Shown one piece after another: positions 33,151-41,634 of a stretch of 50,141 nucleotides of DNA. The notes under the pieces are model-generated. The model did no database searches. It was not told the DNA's origin and saw only the letters and a list, made by a program, of their open reading frames with translations. The stretch's first letter is position 1, and every line of letters starts with the position of its first letter. The position numbers and the translations under genes are program-made. This stretch comes from an uncultured Prevotellaceae bacterium. GTDB lineage: Bacteria > Bacteroidota > Bacteroidia > Bacteroidales > Muribaculaceae. Location: contig ONIY01000011.1 of assembly GCA_900318065.1 (NCBI GenBank), forward strand, positions 1 to 50,141, read 5' to 3'.

Positions 33151-33158
33151 TAACTTTG
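33151..33158 (+). promoter_or_regulatory. -7 box of the AspT/YidE transporter gene
   Basis: TAACTTTG followed by CAG, 71 bp before the ATG at 33230 and divergent from the PASTA promoter. No convincing -33 element is seen. Confidence 0.65.
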
Positions 33159-33229
33159 CAGCCTGAAATGATAAAACCTGCGCTTACTACTAAAAATGGT
33201 TGCGCACAAAGATAATTCTTATTTACACA

Positions 33230-34906
33230 ATGAACTGGTTTACAGATCTTTTTGCAGGCACAGGCGTGGCGCATTCAATATTCATCTACGCCATAGTGAT
33301 AGCCATTGGAGTGATTTTGGGCAAGGTTAAGATAAAAGGCATCTCGCTGGGCGCGACCTTTGTGCTCTTCGTGGGCATTCTTGCCGGTCACTTGGGCTTG
33401 TCGATCGACATGAACACCTTGAAGTTCATCCAGGAGTTTGGACTCATCCTGTTCATCTTCTCGATAGGTCTTCAGGTGGGACCGTCGTTCTTCTCGTCGT
33501 TCAAGCATGGCGGCCTGCTGCTTAACGGCCTTGCCATTTCAGTCATTGTGCTAAACATCGCTGTTGCACTGGGCATCTACTATGGCGTGGGCGACACCAG
33601 CATCACCGACATGGTGGGAATTCTCTCGGGTGCTGTTACTAACACTCCCGGCCTGGGTGCCGCTCAGCAGACGCTTATAGAGACCCAGGGCGATGCCGCT
33701 ATACCTTTGAATGAGTCGATGTCGATGGGCTATGCTGCCGCCTATCCCCTTGGCGTGGTGGGCATTCTCCTGTCGCTCATTGTGCTCAAGGCGATTTTCA
33801 AGATTGGCGTCGACAAGGAGTCGAAGGAGATTGAAGACGAGAACACCAATTCGCAACTTCAGCCTCACCTTGTAACCTATAAAGTGACCAACAAACTCAT
33901 CATAGGCAAGACCATTCATCACCTGCACCAGATTATAGACCACAACTTTATCATCTCCCGCATCCGCAAGAACGATGGCCATGTCCACATTCCTGTGAGC
34001 GAGACAATTGTTGAGGAAGGCGACCTGCTGCTCGTGGTGATGAGCCAGCAAGACGAGGAGATGTTTGACGCTGTGCTTGGACCTCATGAGGTGATGGACT
34101 GGAAGGCCGACCCCGACCCCGTGACAGCGCGCAAAATTGTTGTTACCAAGAGCGAGCTGTCGGGACGCAAACTCGGTTCGCTGCGCTTGCGCATGGGTTA
34201 TAAGGTGAATGTCACCCGCGTGCACCGTGCCGGACTCGACCTGCTCGCCAGCCCCAACCTCTCGTTGCAAGTGGGCGACCGCCTCACTGTGGTGGGCAAC
34301 ATCAACGATATCAACCGCCTTGCCGACCGCATGGGCAACTCGATGAAGACCCTTGACCATCCCAACATCTTCACGATGTTCATTGGCATTGTGATGGGTA
34401 TTGTGCTGGGAAGCATTCCACTGATGCTGCCAGGCATGAGCGTGCCCATGAAGCTGGGTCTTGCCGGCGGACCACTTATTGTGGCGATATTGCTGGGACG
34501 ATATGGCTATAAGCTCAAACTCATCACCTACACCAGCAGTAGCAGCAACCTCTTGCTGCGGGAGCTGGGCATTTGCCTCTTCCTTGCCAGTGTGGGCATT
34601 GCCGCCGGTGGCAACTTTGCCGAGACGGTGTTTAACGCACAGGGCGCACGATGGGTGCTCTATGGCTTCCTCATCACTTTCATCCCCTTGCTCATCGTTA
34701 CTCTGGTGGCTCGTGGCAAGTTTAAGTTGAACTACTGCACTATCATGGGTATGGTGGCTGGTGCTACTACCGACCCTCCCGCTCTTGCCTATGCCAACAA
34801 AACGGCAGGCAACGATGCCCCCTCGGTGGCCTATAGCACTGTGTATCCACTCACGATGTTCCTGCGAGTGATAACGGCACAGCTCATTATCCTTGCCCTG
34901 GCATAG
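33230..34906 (+). CDS. AspT/YidE/YbjL-type transporter with two RCK_C domains
   Basis: A 558-aa inner-membrane protein. The N-terminal half has five or six TM helices (AspT/YidE/YbjL duplication domain, about 5-175; FIQEFGLILFIFSIGLQVGP and LSGAVTNTPGLGAAQQTLIE are family blocks). A cytoplasmic segment with two TrkA-C (RCK_C) domains follows (about 215-375; ETIVEEGDLLLVV and LSLQVGDRLTVVG), then a second TM half with the matching blocks LLRELGICLFLASVGIAAGG and GMVAGATTDPPALAYANKTA. The inverted symmetry and the RCK pair are typical of this family, whose characterised member AspT exchanges aspartate for alanine. The substrate here is unknown. I chose the start at 33230 because the longer frame begins at a non-ATG codon. 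Confidence 0.9.
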   Translation: MNWFTDLFAGTGVAHSIFIYAIVIAIGVILGKVKIKGISLGATFVLFVGILAGHLGLSIDMNTLKFIQEFGLILFIFSIGLQVGPSFFSSFKHGGLLLNGLAISVIVLNIAVALGIYYGVGDTSITDMVGILSGAVTNTPGLGAAQQTLIETQGDAAIPLNESMSMGYAAAYPLGVVGILLSLIVLKAIFKIGVDKESKEIEDENTNSQLQPHLVTYKVTNKLIIGKTIHHLHQIIDHNFIISRIRKNDGHVHIPVSETIVEEGDLLLVVMSQQDEEMFDAVLGPHEVMDWKADPDPVTARKIVVTKSELSGRKLGSLRLRMGYKVNVTRVHRAGLDLLASPNLSLQVGDRLTVVGNINDINRLADRMGNSMKTLDHPNIFTMFIGIVMGIVLGSIPLMLPGMSVPMKLGLAGGPLIVAILLGRYGYKLKLITYTSSSSNLLLRELGICLFLASVGIAAGGNFAETVFNAQGARWVLYGFLITFIPLLIVTLVARGKFKLNYCTIMGMVAGATTDPPALAYANKTAGNDAPSVAYSTVYPLTMFLRVITAQLIILALA

Positions 34907-34913
34907 GGAGGGA

Positions 34914-35030
34914 TAAGTGTTAAGTGTTAAGTTGCGCCTGCGGCGCGGGGAACGTGGAACGAAGTAAGTGTTAAGTGTTGAGTGTTAAGTGTTAAGTGTT
35001 GAGTGTTGAGTGTTAAGTTTTAAGGACTAG
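34914..35030. repeat. Heptamer repeats (TTAAGTG, GTGGAAC) with a GC-rich element
   Basis: TTAAGTG/TTGAGTG units in 7-bp register flank GCGCCTGCGGCGCGGGGAAC and a GTGGAAC unit. They fill the gap between the transporter and marC. Confidence 0.9.
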
Positions 35031-35084
35031 GTAAGAGGTTAGAACTGGCAGTTGTCAACTGTTGCCTTGATTGCTATAAAGAAT

Positions 35085-35654
35085 ATGAATTTCACACAGA
35101 TATTAAGTTCGGCGCTGGTGTTGCTCAGTATCATTGATATAGTGGGCTCGGTTCCCATTATCATGGACTTGCGCGCTAAGGGGCGTGAGGTGAATGCCTG
35201 GAAAGCAACACTCTACTCGGCCATTGTGATGGTGGGATTCTACTATGGTGGCTACTGGATTCTTGAGATTTTCAACTGCAATATCCAGTCGTTTGCCGCC
35301 GCTGGTGGTTTCCTGATGTTTCTGATGGCACTGGAGATGATTCTCGACGTGGAGATTTTCAAGAACAACGCTCCCAGTGGTGGCGCTACTATTGTGCCTA
35401 TGGTGTTCCCCTTGATTGCTGGTGCTGGAGTGCTCACGACGTTGATTTCGCTCAAGGCGATGTATGACGATGTGAACATCCTCATTGGGCTCGCCATCAA
35501 CATGGTGTGGGTGTTTGTCGTTATAAAATCAACCGATAAGATACAGAAGTTGCTGGGCGAGGGAGGCATCTTCTTCCTGCGCAAGTTCTTTGGCATCATC
35601 TTGCTTGCCATGTCGGTGAAAATGATGAGCGAGAACCTCTCTAAACTGTTTTAG
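35085..35654 (+). CDS. MarC-family (UPF0056) integral membrane protein
   Basis: From the ATG at 35085 the product is 189 aa; a longer reading needs a TTG start. It is a six-helix membrane protein of the MarC/NAAT family: SALVLLSIIDIVGSVPIIMD at the N-terminus, then FLMFLMALEMILDVEIFKNN, MVFPLIAGAGVLTTLISLKA (the conserved P-x-x-x-G-G/A-G-x-x-T block) and FFGIILLAMSVKMMSENL. Some archaeal relatives carry neutral amino acids; the bacterial role is unproven, and the old link to multiple antibiotic resistance was withdrawn for E. coli MarC. No promoter was recognised in the repeat-rich upstream region. Confidence 0.9.
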   Translation: MNFTQILSSALVLLSIIDIVGSVPIIMDLRAKGREVNAWKATLYSAIVMVGFYYGGYWILEIFNCNIQSFAAAGGFLMFLMALEMILDVEIFKNNAPSGGATIVPMVFPLIAGAGVLTTLISLKAMYDDVNILIGLAINMVWVFVVIKSTDKIQKLLGEGGIFFLRKFFGIILLAMSVKMMSENLSKLF

Positions 35655-35710
35655 CCAGCGAGAAACCACATCCTAATTTATACTTGGGTTTTGGCATGAT
35701 TGCCATGGCA

Positions 35711-35790
35711 ATTTTGCCAAAACTCATGTTTTTTGCCTACTTTTGGCAAAAAGTGGTATAGGATTTTGCCAAAACTCATGTTTTTTGCCT
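35711..35790. repeat. Two identical 28-bp direct repeats
   Basis: ATTTTGCCAAAACTCATGTT followed by TTTTGCCT occurs at 35711-35738 and again, identically, at 35763-35790. The spacer between contains TTTTGGCAAAAAG, which can pair with the TTTTGCCAAAA of either copy. It lies just upstream of the FAD oxidoreductase gene, so it could form alternative hairpins in its leader. Confidence 0.95.
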
Positions 35791-35821
35791 AAATCGTAAT
35801 TCTACTTATTAGTAATATACT

Positions 35822-37420
35822 ATGATAAAAGAAATACAACTGCGAGTGGATCCTCGCACTGCCCATTTTATCGATGCTGTTGAGGAGGTGGTGGCCAAGC
35901 AGGAGGGCATCATGCGACGCCGCCTGCGTGGAGTGCGCATCATCAAGCGCTCTATCGACGCGCGCAAGCAGCGGGTGATGGTCAACCTCAAGGTGCGTGC
36001 CTATATCGACGAGCCCATGAAGGACGACTATCTCGTGCCACCCATCAAGTATAAGCGTGTGAAAGGCGACCGTCAAGCCATTGTGGTGGGAGCAGGGCCT
36101 GGAGGACTCTTTGCCGCGTTGCGGCTCATCGAACTGGGTGTGAAGCCCATTGTGCTTGAGCGTGGCAAGAACGTGAAAGACCGCCGACTCGATGTGGCGG
36201 CAATCTCCCGCCAGGGAAAGGTGGACCCCGACAGCAACTATTGCTTTGGCGAGGGTGGAGCAGGTGCCTATAGCGATGGCAAACTCTACACCCGCAGCAA
36301 GAAGCGTGGCTCGGTAGACCGCATCCTGGGCATCTTTCACCAGCATGGCGCGAGCGAGAACATCCTCATCGACGCTCATCCCCACATAGGCAGCGACAAG
36401 TTGCCTGGCATCATTGAGAACATGCGCAACACCATCCTTGACTGTGGTGGCGAGGTGCATTTCATGACCCGCGTCAATGGGTTGAAGATCAACGAGAGCC
36501 ATGAGGTGGTGGGCGTTAAGTGCGTCACTGGCGAGGAGTTTGACGGACCAGTGATTCTTGCCACAGGCCACTCGGCACGCGACGTGTACCAAATGCTCTT
36601 CGATGCCGGCATCTCAATGGAGGAGAAGGGTATTGCCGTGGGAGTGCGCCTGGAGCATCCGCAGCACATCATCGACCAGATACAGTATCACAAGAGTGGC
36701 GGCCGTGGCGACTACCTGCCCGCCGCCGAGTATAGCTTCGTCACACAGATTGATGACCGGGGGGTATACTCCTTCTGCATGTGCCCCGGTGGCATTGTGG
36801 TGCCTGCCGCTAGTGAGCCAGGGCAGCTGGTGGTGAACGGCATGTCGCCAAGCACGCGCGGCTCCTACTGGGCCAACAGCGGCATGGTTGTGGAGGTGCG
36901 CCCCGACGATGTGCCCAAGCGGTTCCACCAGCACGGTATCCTGCGCGTGATGCGCTTCCAGGAGGCGCTTGAGCAGCGCTGCTACCAGATGGCGGGCAAC
37001 AGCCAGTGTGCCGGAGCGCAGCGCATGCTCGACTTTGTGCAGGGCAAGCCCTCGAAATTGATTCCACCGTCTTCGTTTGCCGCTGGCCTGCAGCCCTCGC
37101 GACTCGACCAGTGGCTGCCACAGTTCATCAGCCACAGACTGACTAAGGCGTTCAAACTCTTTGGCCGTCAGGCAAAAGGCTTCTTGACCAACGATGCTAT
37201 CCTGATAGGTGTGGAGACACGCACCTCGTCGCCGCTACGCATCACCCGCGACAGCGAGCTGCTGCACCACATCGACGTGAAAGGCCTCTATCCATGTGGC
37301 GAGGGAGCTGGCTATGCAGGCGGCATCGTCTCGAGTGCCATCGACGGCGAGCGCTGCGCCGAAGCTTTGGTTAATGCACAATTCACAATGCATAATTATT
37401 TTATATGGGAATTACCATAA
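35822..37420 (+). CDS. FAD-dependent oxidoreductase (COG2509-like) with a repeat-derived C-terminus
   Basis: A 532-aa flavoprotein. An N-terminal domain (about 1-80; IKEIQLRVDPRTAHF) precedes the Rossmann FAD site AIVVGAGPGGLFAALRLIEL (about 84-103) and a block, DSNYCFGEGGAGAYSDGKLY, typical of the uncharacterised FAD-dependent dehydrogenases of COG2509. The C-terminal FAD block is YPCGEGAGYAGGIVSSAIDG. The reaction is unknown. The last fifteen residues (NAQFTMHNYFIWELP) are encoded mostly by intergenic-type heptamers (TGCACAA, TTCACAA, TGCATAA); the natural end was probably just before them. The extension makes the gene overlap psuK by 16 nt. It may be cotranscribed with psuK and psuG; a role in pseudouridine use is not implied by the family. 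Confidence 0.85.
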   Translation: MIKEIQLRVDPRTAHFIDAVEEVVAKQEGIMRRRLRGVRIIKRSIDARKQRVMVNLKVRAYIDEPMKDDYLVPPIKYKRVKGDRQAIVVGAGPGGLFAALRLIELGVKPIVLERGKNVKDRRLDVAAISRQGKVDPDSNYCFGEGGAGAYSDGKLYTRSKKRGSVDRILGIFHQHGASENILIDAHPHIGSDKLPGIIENMRNTILDCGGEVHFMTRVNGLKINESHEVVGVKCVTGEEFDGPVILATGHSARDVYQMLFDAGISMEEKGIAVGVRLEHPQHIIDQIQYHKSGGRGDYLPAAEYSFVTQIDDRGVYSFCMCPGGIVVPAASEPGQLVVNGMSPSTRGSYWANSGMVVEVRPDDVPKRFHQHGILRVMRFQEALEQRCYQMAGNSQCAGAQRMLDFVQGKPSKLIPPSSFAAGLQPSRLDQWLPQFISHRLTKAFKLFGRQAKGFLTNDAILIGVETRTSSPLRITRDSELLHHIDVKGLYPCGEGAGYAGGIVSSAIDGERCAEALVNAQFTMHNYFIWELP

Positions 37421-38289
37421 TAGGCGCTGCCAATGTTGACATAACTGCCACACCACTTGGGCGTTATGTGCCGTGCGACTCCAATCCCAGCCGTGTTGAG
37501 ATAAGCTATGGTGGGGTAGGGCGCAACATAGCCCACAACCTGTGCCTGATGGGCGAGCAGGTGAGGCTGTTCACCGTGTTTGGCGACGATTCCATCGCCC
37601 TCTCGCTGCGCGACGACTGTCGCCGTGTGGGAATGGCTGTCGACCCCATCCTCGAGGTGGCGGGTGCCAGGAGCAACTACTTCATCTGCGTGAACGACCA
37701 CAACGGCGAGATGCAGGCAGGGGCTGCCGACATGGAGCTGATGCAGCATCTCACCCCCGAGATGGTGGCTGCCCACATCGAGAGCATCAATGCCAGCGAT
37801 GCTGTGGTTGCCGACTGCAATCCCAGTGAGCAGGTGCTTGCCTACCTTGCACATCATTGCACTGCGCCACTTTATGTTGATGCCACATCGGCTGCCAAGG
37901 CATTGAAAATAAGGTCGTTGCTTGACGTTAATCGCCAAGCACCTCTAATTGTCAAGGTAAACCATGCCGAGGCGGTGGCATTGAGCGGCATCAAGGGCGA
38001 TGTGGAGGCTATGGCTAGCTGGTTTATAGAGCATGGCGTGACCCGTATCTTCATCACGATGGGTGCGCGGGGCGTGTATTGCAGCGACGGCGAGCACAGT
38101 TGTGCCTTGCCGTCGCAGGCGGTTACTGTGGTCAACGCCACAGGTGCTGGCGATGCCTTCATGGCAGCGGTGGTTCATGCCGAGCATCATGGCGCCACAT
38201 TGCAAGAGGCGTGTGCCCTGGGCATCAAAGCCGCTGCACTGGCATTGCAGTCAATGACTGCGACCCTCCATGCCTGGGACGAAAAATAG
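37405..38289 (+). CDS. psuK: PfkB-family kinase, probable pseudouridine kinase
   Basis: A 294-aa ribokinase-fold protein. The N-terminal ITIIGAANVDITATPLG, the substrate-lid SYGGVGRNIAHNLCLMG and the PfkB signature 2, VNATGAGDAFMAAVVHAE (about 241-258, with the catalytic Asp in GAGD), are clear. The family alone covers many sugars, but the gene directly downstream is psuG, so the likely reaction is ATP-dependent phosphorylation of pseudouridine to pseudouridine 5'-phosphate. The ATG at 37405 lies within the 3' end of the oxidoreductase gene. Confidence 0.88.
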   Translation: MGITIIGAANVDITATPLGRYVPCDSNPSRVEISYGGVGRNIAHNLCLMGEQVRLFTVFGDDSIALSLRDDCRRVGMAVDPILEVAGARSNYFICVNDHNGEMQAGAADMELMQHLTPEMVAAHIESINASDAVVADCNPSEQVLAYLAHHCTAPLYVDATSAAKALKIRSLLDVNRQAPLIVKVNHAEAVALSGIKGDVEAMASWFIEHGVTRIFITMGARGVYCSDGEHSCALPSQAVTVVNATGAGDAFMAAVVHAEHHGATLQEACALGIKAAALALQSMTATLHAWDEK

Positions 38290-38311
38290 AACTAAAATAA
38301 TCGACAACAAT

Positions 38312-39217
38312 ATGAACAAATATCTATCTATTTCACAAGAAGTTAAAGAAGCGCTTGAGGCAGGAAAACCTGTTGTGGCGCTCGAGTCGACAATCATCTC
38401 ACACGGAATGCCCTATCCGCAGAATGTGGAGACGGCGTTGAAGGTGGAGCAGACCATTCGCGACAATGGAGCCGTGCCGGCGACTATAGCCATCATTGGC
38501 GGACGTCTCAAAGCTGGCTGCACGCCCCAGGAGATTGAGTATCTGGGCAAGAAAGGGCAGGCGGTGACCAAGGCGTCGCGACGCGACTTGCCGGTGCTCA
38601 TCGCTCGTGGAGAGGATGGCGCCACCACGGTGACAACCACTATGATAATCGCTGCGATGGCGGGCATTAAGGTGTTTGCCACTGGCGGCATTGGTGGCGT
38701 GCATCGCGGTGCCGAGACCACGATGGACATCAGCGCCGACCTCGAGGAACTGGCTCAAACGCCCGTCATGGTGATTTGCGCTGGCGCGAAGTCGATTCTC
38801 GACCTGGGGTTGACGCTTGAATATCTTGAGACCAAGGGCGTGCCAGTGATAGGCTATCAGACCGAGGAGCTGCCCGCGTTCTACACTCGCCGCAGCGGCT
38901 TCAAGGTGGACTACCGCATCGACACCCCCGAGGAACTCGCTGCCGCCTTCAGTGCCAAACTCGAGATGGGCCTCGCTGGCGGAATGCTAGTCACCAATCC
39001 CATCCCCGAGGAGTATTCGCTCGACCCCGACTATATCAACGCGGCAATCGACAAGGCTGTGAAGAAGAGTGTGGAACTGGGCATCAAGGGCAAGGCAACA
39101 ACGCCCTTCCTGCTTGCCGAGATCAAGGACATCACTAGTGGCAACAGCCTCGATGCCAACATCCAGCTCGTGCTCAACAACGCGCGTCTCGCAGCCCGCA
39201 CAGCAGCGTTTCTTTGA
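38312..39217 (+). CDS. psuG: Pseudouridine-5'-phosphate glycosidase
   Basis: A 301-aa enzyme that cleaves the C-C glycosidic bond of pseudouridine 5'-phosphate to uracil and ribose 5-phosphate. Characteristic blocks are VVALESTIISHGMPYPQNVE near residue 20, RRDLPVLIARGEDGATTVTT, FATGGIGGVHRGAETTMDIS, VICAGAKSILDLGLTLEYLE and NPIPEEYSLD. The ATG at 38312 is chosen; a longer reading starts inside psuK. Together with psuK, 22 bp upstream, it makes a complete two-step pseudouridine catabolic unit, useful for salvaging RNA-derived nucleoside. Confidence 0.96.
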   Translation: MNKYLSISQEVKEALEAGKPVVALESTIISHGMPYPQNVETALKVEQTIRDNGAVPATIAIIGGRLKAGCTPQEIEYLGKKGQAVTKASRRDLPVLIARGEDGATTVTTTMIIAAMAGIKVFATGGIGGVHRGAETTMDISADLEELAQTPVMVICAGAKSILDLGLTLEYLETKGVPVIGYQTEELPAFYTRRSGFKVDYRIDTPEELAAAFSAKLEMGLAGGMLVTNPIPEEYSLDPDYINAAIDKAVKKSVELGIKGKATTPFLLAEIKDITSGNSLDANIQLVLNNARLAARTAAFL

Positions 39218-39279
39218 CACATTTTTGTGAGAAATAGCAAAAAAATGGCTTTCATAGCTCATAAATAAGATAAAATGTG

Positions 39280-39287
39280 TATTTTTG
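39280..39287 (+). promoter_or_regulatory. -7 box of the dockerin-SUMF1 gene
   Basis: TATTTTTG, about 50 bp before the ATG at 39339. The upstream region lacks a clear -33 element. Confidence 0.55.
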
Positions 39288-39338
39288 TAAGTTTTTAAGC
39301 CAAATCAAAATAACACAAACAATAACAACACTTAAACA

Positions 39339-40280
39339 ATGAACACAAAGAAATTTTTACTTGCATTGGGAGCTGTCATGCTGCTCTCACAGCCAGTGTG
39401 GGCTAGCCGCTGGGACGTGAACAACGATGGTGATGTCACTTCGGCCGACGTCACAGCAATCTATGACCGTCTTCTTGCCGGTGACACCTCTCTGCCCGAG
39501 ATTAACTATGACGTGAATCGTGACGGCAGCATCACCTCGGCCGACATTACCGAGCTCTACGAGGTGCTGCTCAACGGAATGCCTTCAACCACAACCCAAT
39601 ATGAGGTGAATGGTGTGACATTCGTCATGGTGGAGGTTGATGGTGGCACATTCACCATGGGCGCTATTGACGGTGACCCCGATGCCAACGACAACGAGCT
39701 GCCCACCCACCAGGTTACACTGAGCTCGTTTGCCATTGGCCAAACCGAGGTTACTCAGGAGCTGTGGCAAGCAGTGATGAGCAACAACCCAAGCAACAAT
39801 GTCAATGGCACCAATCTGCCAGTAGAGGAAGTGACCTGGAACGATTGCCAGGAGTTTATTGCTAAGCTCAACGAGATCACAGGCAAGAACTTCCGCCTGC
39901 CCAGCGAGGCCGAGTGGGAGTTTGCCGCTCGTGGTGGCAACAATGGCGAGGACTATCTCTATGCCGGCAGCAATGTTCTTGCCGACGTGGCATGGTATTC
40001 CGAGAATAGCGACGGCTCTACCCACAGCGTGGGCACCAAGGCACCTAATGCACTGGGAATCTACGACATGAGTGGTAACGTGTGGGAGTGGTGCTACGAC
40101 TGGCTGGGAACCTACAGCGCCGAGGCACAGACCAATCCCGAGGGTGCTGCAACAGGCACCGAGCGAGTGCTCCGTGGCGGCAGCTGGTATGGAAAGGCTA
40201 AGAAGTGCCGCATTCCACAGCGACACAAAGGCGCCCCCGACTTCAAAGACGACGACATGGGCCTGCGCCTGGCGATGTAA
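39339..40280 (+). CDS. Secreted dockerin-SUMF1 (FGE-sulfatase-like) fusion protein
   Basis: A 313-aa protein with a signal peptide (MNTKKFLLALGAVMLLSQPV, cleavage near VWA-S). Residues 24-85 form a dockerin type I pair of F-hand calcium motifs, DVNNDGDVTSADVTAIYDRL and DVNRDGSITSADITELYEVL. Residues 92-313 are a SUMF1/FGE-sulfatase fold: VDGGTFTMGAIDG, IGQTEVTQELWQAVM, NFRLPSEAEWEFAARGG, GIYDMSGNVWEWCYDW and RVLRGGSWYGKAKK. In true formylglycine-generating enzymes two Cys lie soon after RGGS; here only one (KKC) is present, so sulfatase maturation is unlikely and the domain is probably a binding or structural module. The dockerin suggests docking to a cohesin partner, none of which is recognised in this window. 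A terminator follows. Confidence 0.88.
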   Translation: MNTKKFLLALGAVMLLSQPVWASRWDVNNDGDVTSADVTAIYDRLLAGDTSLPEINYDVNRDGSITSADITELYEVLLNGMPSTTTQYEVNGVTFVMVEVDGGTFTMGAIDGDPDANDNELPTHQVTLSSFAIGQTEVTQELWQAVMSNNPSNNVNGTNLPVEEVTWNDCQEFIAKLNEITGKNFRLPSEAEWEFAARGGNNGEDYLYAGSNVLADVAWYSENSDGSTHSVGTKAPNALGIYDMSGNVWEWCYDWLGTYSAEAQTNPEGAATGTERVLRGGSWYGKAKKCRIPQRHKGAPDFKDDDMGLRLAM

Positions 40281-40294
40281 GAATGCGTTAATGC

Positions 40295-40372
40295 ATAGTC
40301 CGACCCAGTCCGACCTGGTCCGACTTGGTCCGACCCTGTCTAGACAGAGTCTGACCAAGTCGGACTATTTTC
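40295..40372 (+). terminator. Terminator built from GTCCGAC decamer repeats
   Basis: An outer 10-bp stem, ATAGTCCGAC (40295-40304) with GTCGGACTAT (40359-40368), is followed by TTTTC. Inside are three more GTCCGAC units of about 10 bp each and an inner TTGGTC/GACCAA stem capped by CTGTCTAGACAG. The tandem repeat and the long hairpin are the same DNA. Confidence 0.85.
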
Positions 40373-40443
40373 ATTGCCGTCCCCAAAAATTGTTTGAAAT
40401 CGTTAAAATTCTCTATTCTTTTCCTTTTGCAGTAGAAAATGCT

Positions 40444-40451
40444 TAACTTTG
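40444..40451 (+). promoter_or_regulatory. -7 box of dxr
   Basis: TAACTTTG, 22 bp before the GTG start of dxr, within a good Bacteroidota context (CTTTTGC about 14 bp upstream). Confidence 0.65.
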
Positions 40452-40473
40452 TAGGTTTTTAAAGCTTATTCTG

Positions 40474-41634
40474 GTGGAACAAAGAAGGAAATTAGCCGTT
40501 TTGGGTAGCACTGGCTCGATAGGACGCCAGACGCTTGACATCGCTGCCGAGTATCCTCAACTCTTTGAGGTGGACTTGCTGGTGGCTAACCGCAGTGCCG
40601 ACTTGCTCATTGAGCAGGCGCTGCGCTTCAAGCCTCGCAACGTGGTGATTGCCAGCAGCGAGCACTACGACAAGGTGGCTCAGGCACTCGAGGGAACAGG
40701 CATTGCCGTGCACACGGGCGACAGTGTGGTCTCGGAGCTGGTGGCACAGCCGCAGGTCGACACCGTGGTGACAGCCATGGTGGGCTACAGTGGGCTGGCG
40801 TCGACCATCGCGGCCATCAAGGCGAGCAAGAAGATTGCCCTTGCCAACAAAGAGACACTTGTAGTGGCTGGCGAGCTCATCAACGAGATGCTCAAGAGCT
40901 CCCGCTCGGTGCTCTATCCCGTCGACAGTGAGCATGGCGCATTCTACCAGTGCCTCGTGGGTGAGGACATGGCCAATGTGTCGAAACTCATCCTCACGGC
41001 ATCGGGAGGACCGTTCCGCACTATGCCACGTGAAAGGCTGGCCACAGTTACTAAGGATGACGCCTTGCGTCATCCCAACTGGGCGATGGGCGCCAAAATC
41101 ACCATCGACAGCGCCACGATGATGAACAAGGGCTTTGAGATGATTGAGGCGAAGTGGCTCTACGGCATCTCGCAGGAGCGCATCGAGATTGTGGTGCATC
41201 CGCAGTCGATAGTGCACTCGATGGTGGAGTTTGTCGACGGCTCGGTGAAGGCGCAGCTGGGGTTGCCCGACATGCACTTGCCCATTCGCTACGCCCTGGG
41301 CTTGCCCGGACGACTGGCTACCAATGAGCCGCGCATGACAGTTGCCGATTATGCCTCGCTCACCTTTGAGAAGCCCGACTTCGAGAAGTTCCCGCTGCTG
41401 GGCACCGCCTATGAGGCTGCGCGTCGCGGCGGCAACGTGCCGTGTGTGATGAACGCTGCCAACGAGATTGCCGTGGCGGCATTCCTCGACGGCAAGATAG
41501 GCTTTAACGACATATACCGCACTATCGAGAAAACCATGGCATGGGCGCCGTTTATCGCCGTTCCGTCCTATGACGACTACGTCGCCACCAACGCCGAGTC
41601 GCGCCACTATGCCCAGGGCTTGATTAATGCATAA
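40474..41634 (+). CDS. dxr: 1-deoxy-D-xylulose-5-phosphate reductoisomerase
   Basis: Second step of the MEP isoprenoid pathway; converts DXP to MEP with NADPH and a divalent metal, and is the fosmidomycin target. The 386-aa protein starts at GTG (VEQRRKLAVLGSTGSIGRQT); no ATG is available nearby and the -7 box is 22 bp upstream, so GTG is accepted. Further signatures are LANKETLVVAGEL, PVDSEHGAFYQCL, LTASGGPFRTMPRE, the metal/substrate block ITIDSATMMNKGFEMIEAKW and VHPQSIVHSMVEF. The stop codon lies in the first unit of a heptamer repeat (the last codons, ATTAATGCATAA, are repeat-like). rseP follows in the same direction. Confidence 0.96.
   Translation: MEQRRKLAVLGSTGSIGRQTLDIAAEYPQLFEVDLLVANRSADLLIEQALRFKPRNVVIASSEHYDKVAQALEGTGIAVHTGDSVVSELVAQPQVDTVVTAMVGYSGLASTIAAIKASKKIALANKETLVVAGELINEMLKSSRSVLYPVDSEHGAFYQCLVGEDMANVSKLILTASGGPFRTMPRERLATVTKDDALRHPNWAMGAKITIDSATMMNKGFEMIEAKWLYGISQERIEIVVHPQSIVHSMVEFVDGSVKAQLGLPDMHLPIRYALGLPGRLATNEPRMTVADYASLTFEKPDFEKFPLLGTAYEAARRGGNVPCVMNAANEIAVAAFLDGKIGFNDIYRTIEKTMAWAPFIAVPSYDDYVATNAESRHYAQGLINA

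Noticed and set aside
39339-40280. Diversity-generating retroelement variable protein (SUMF1/C-lectin fold target)
   Set aside because: No template repeat, reverse transcriptase or adenine-biased variable repeat was found in the window; kept only as a remote possibility for the fold.
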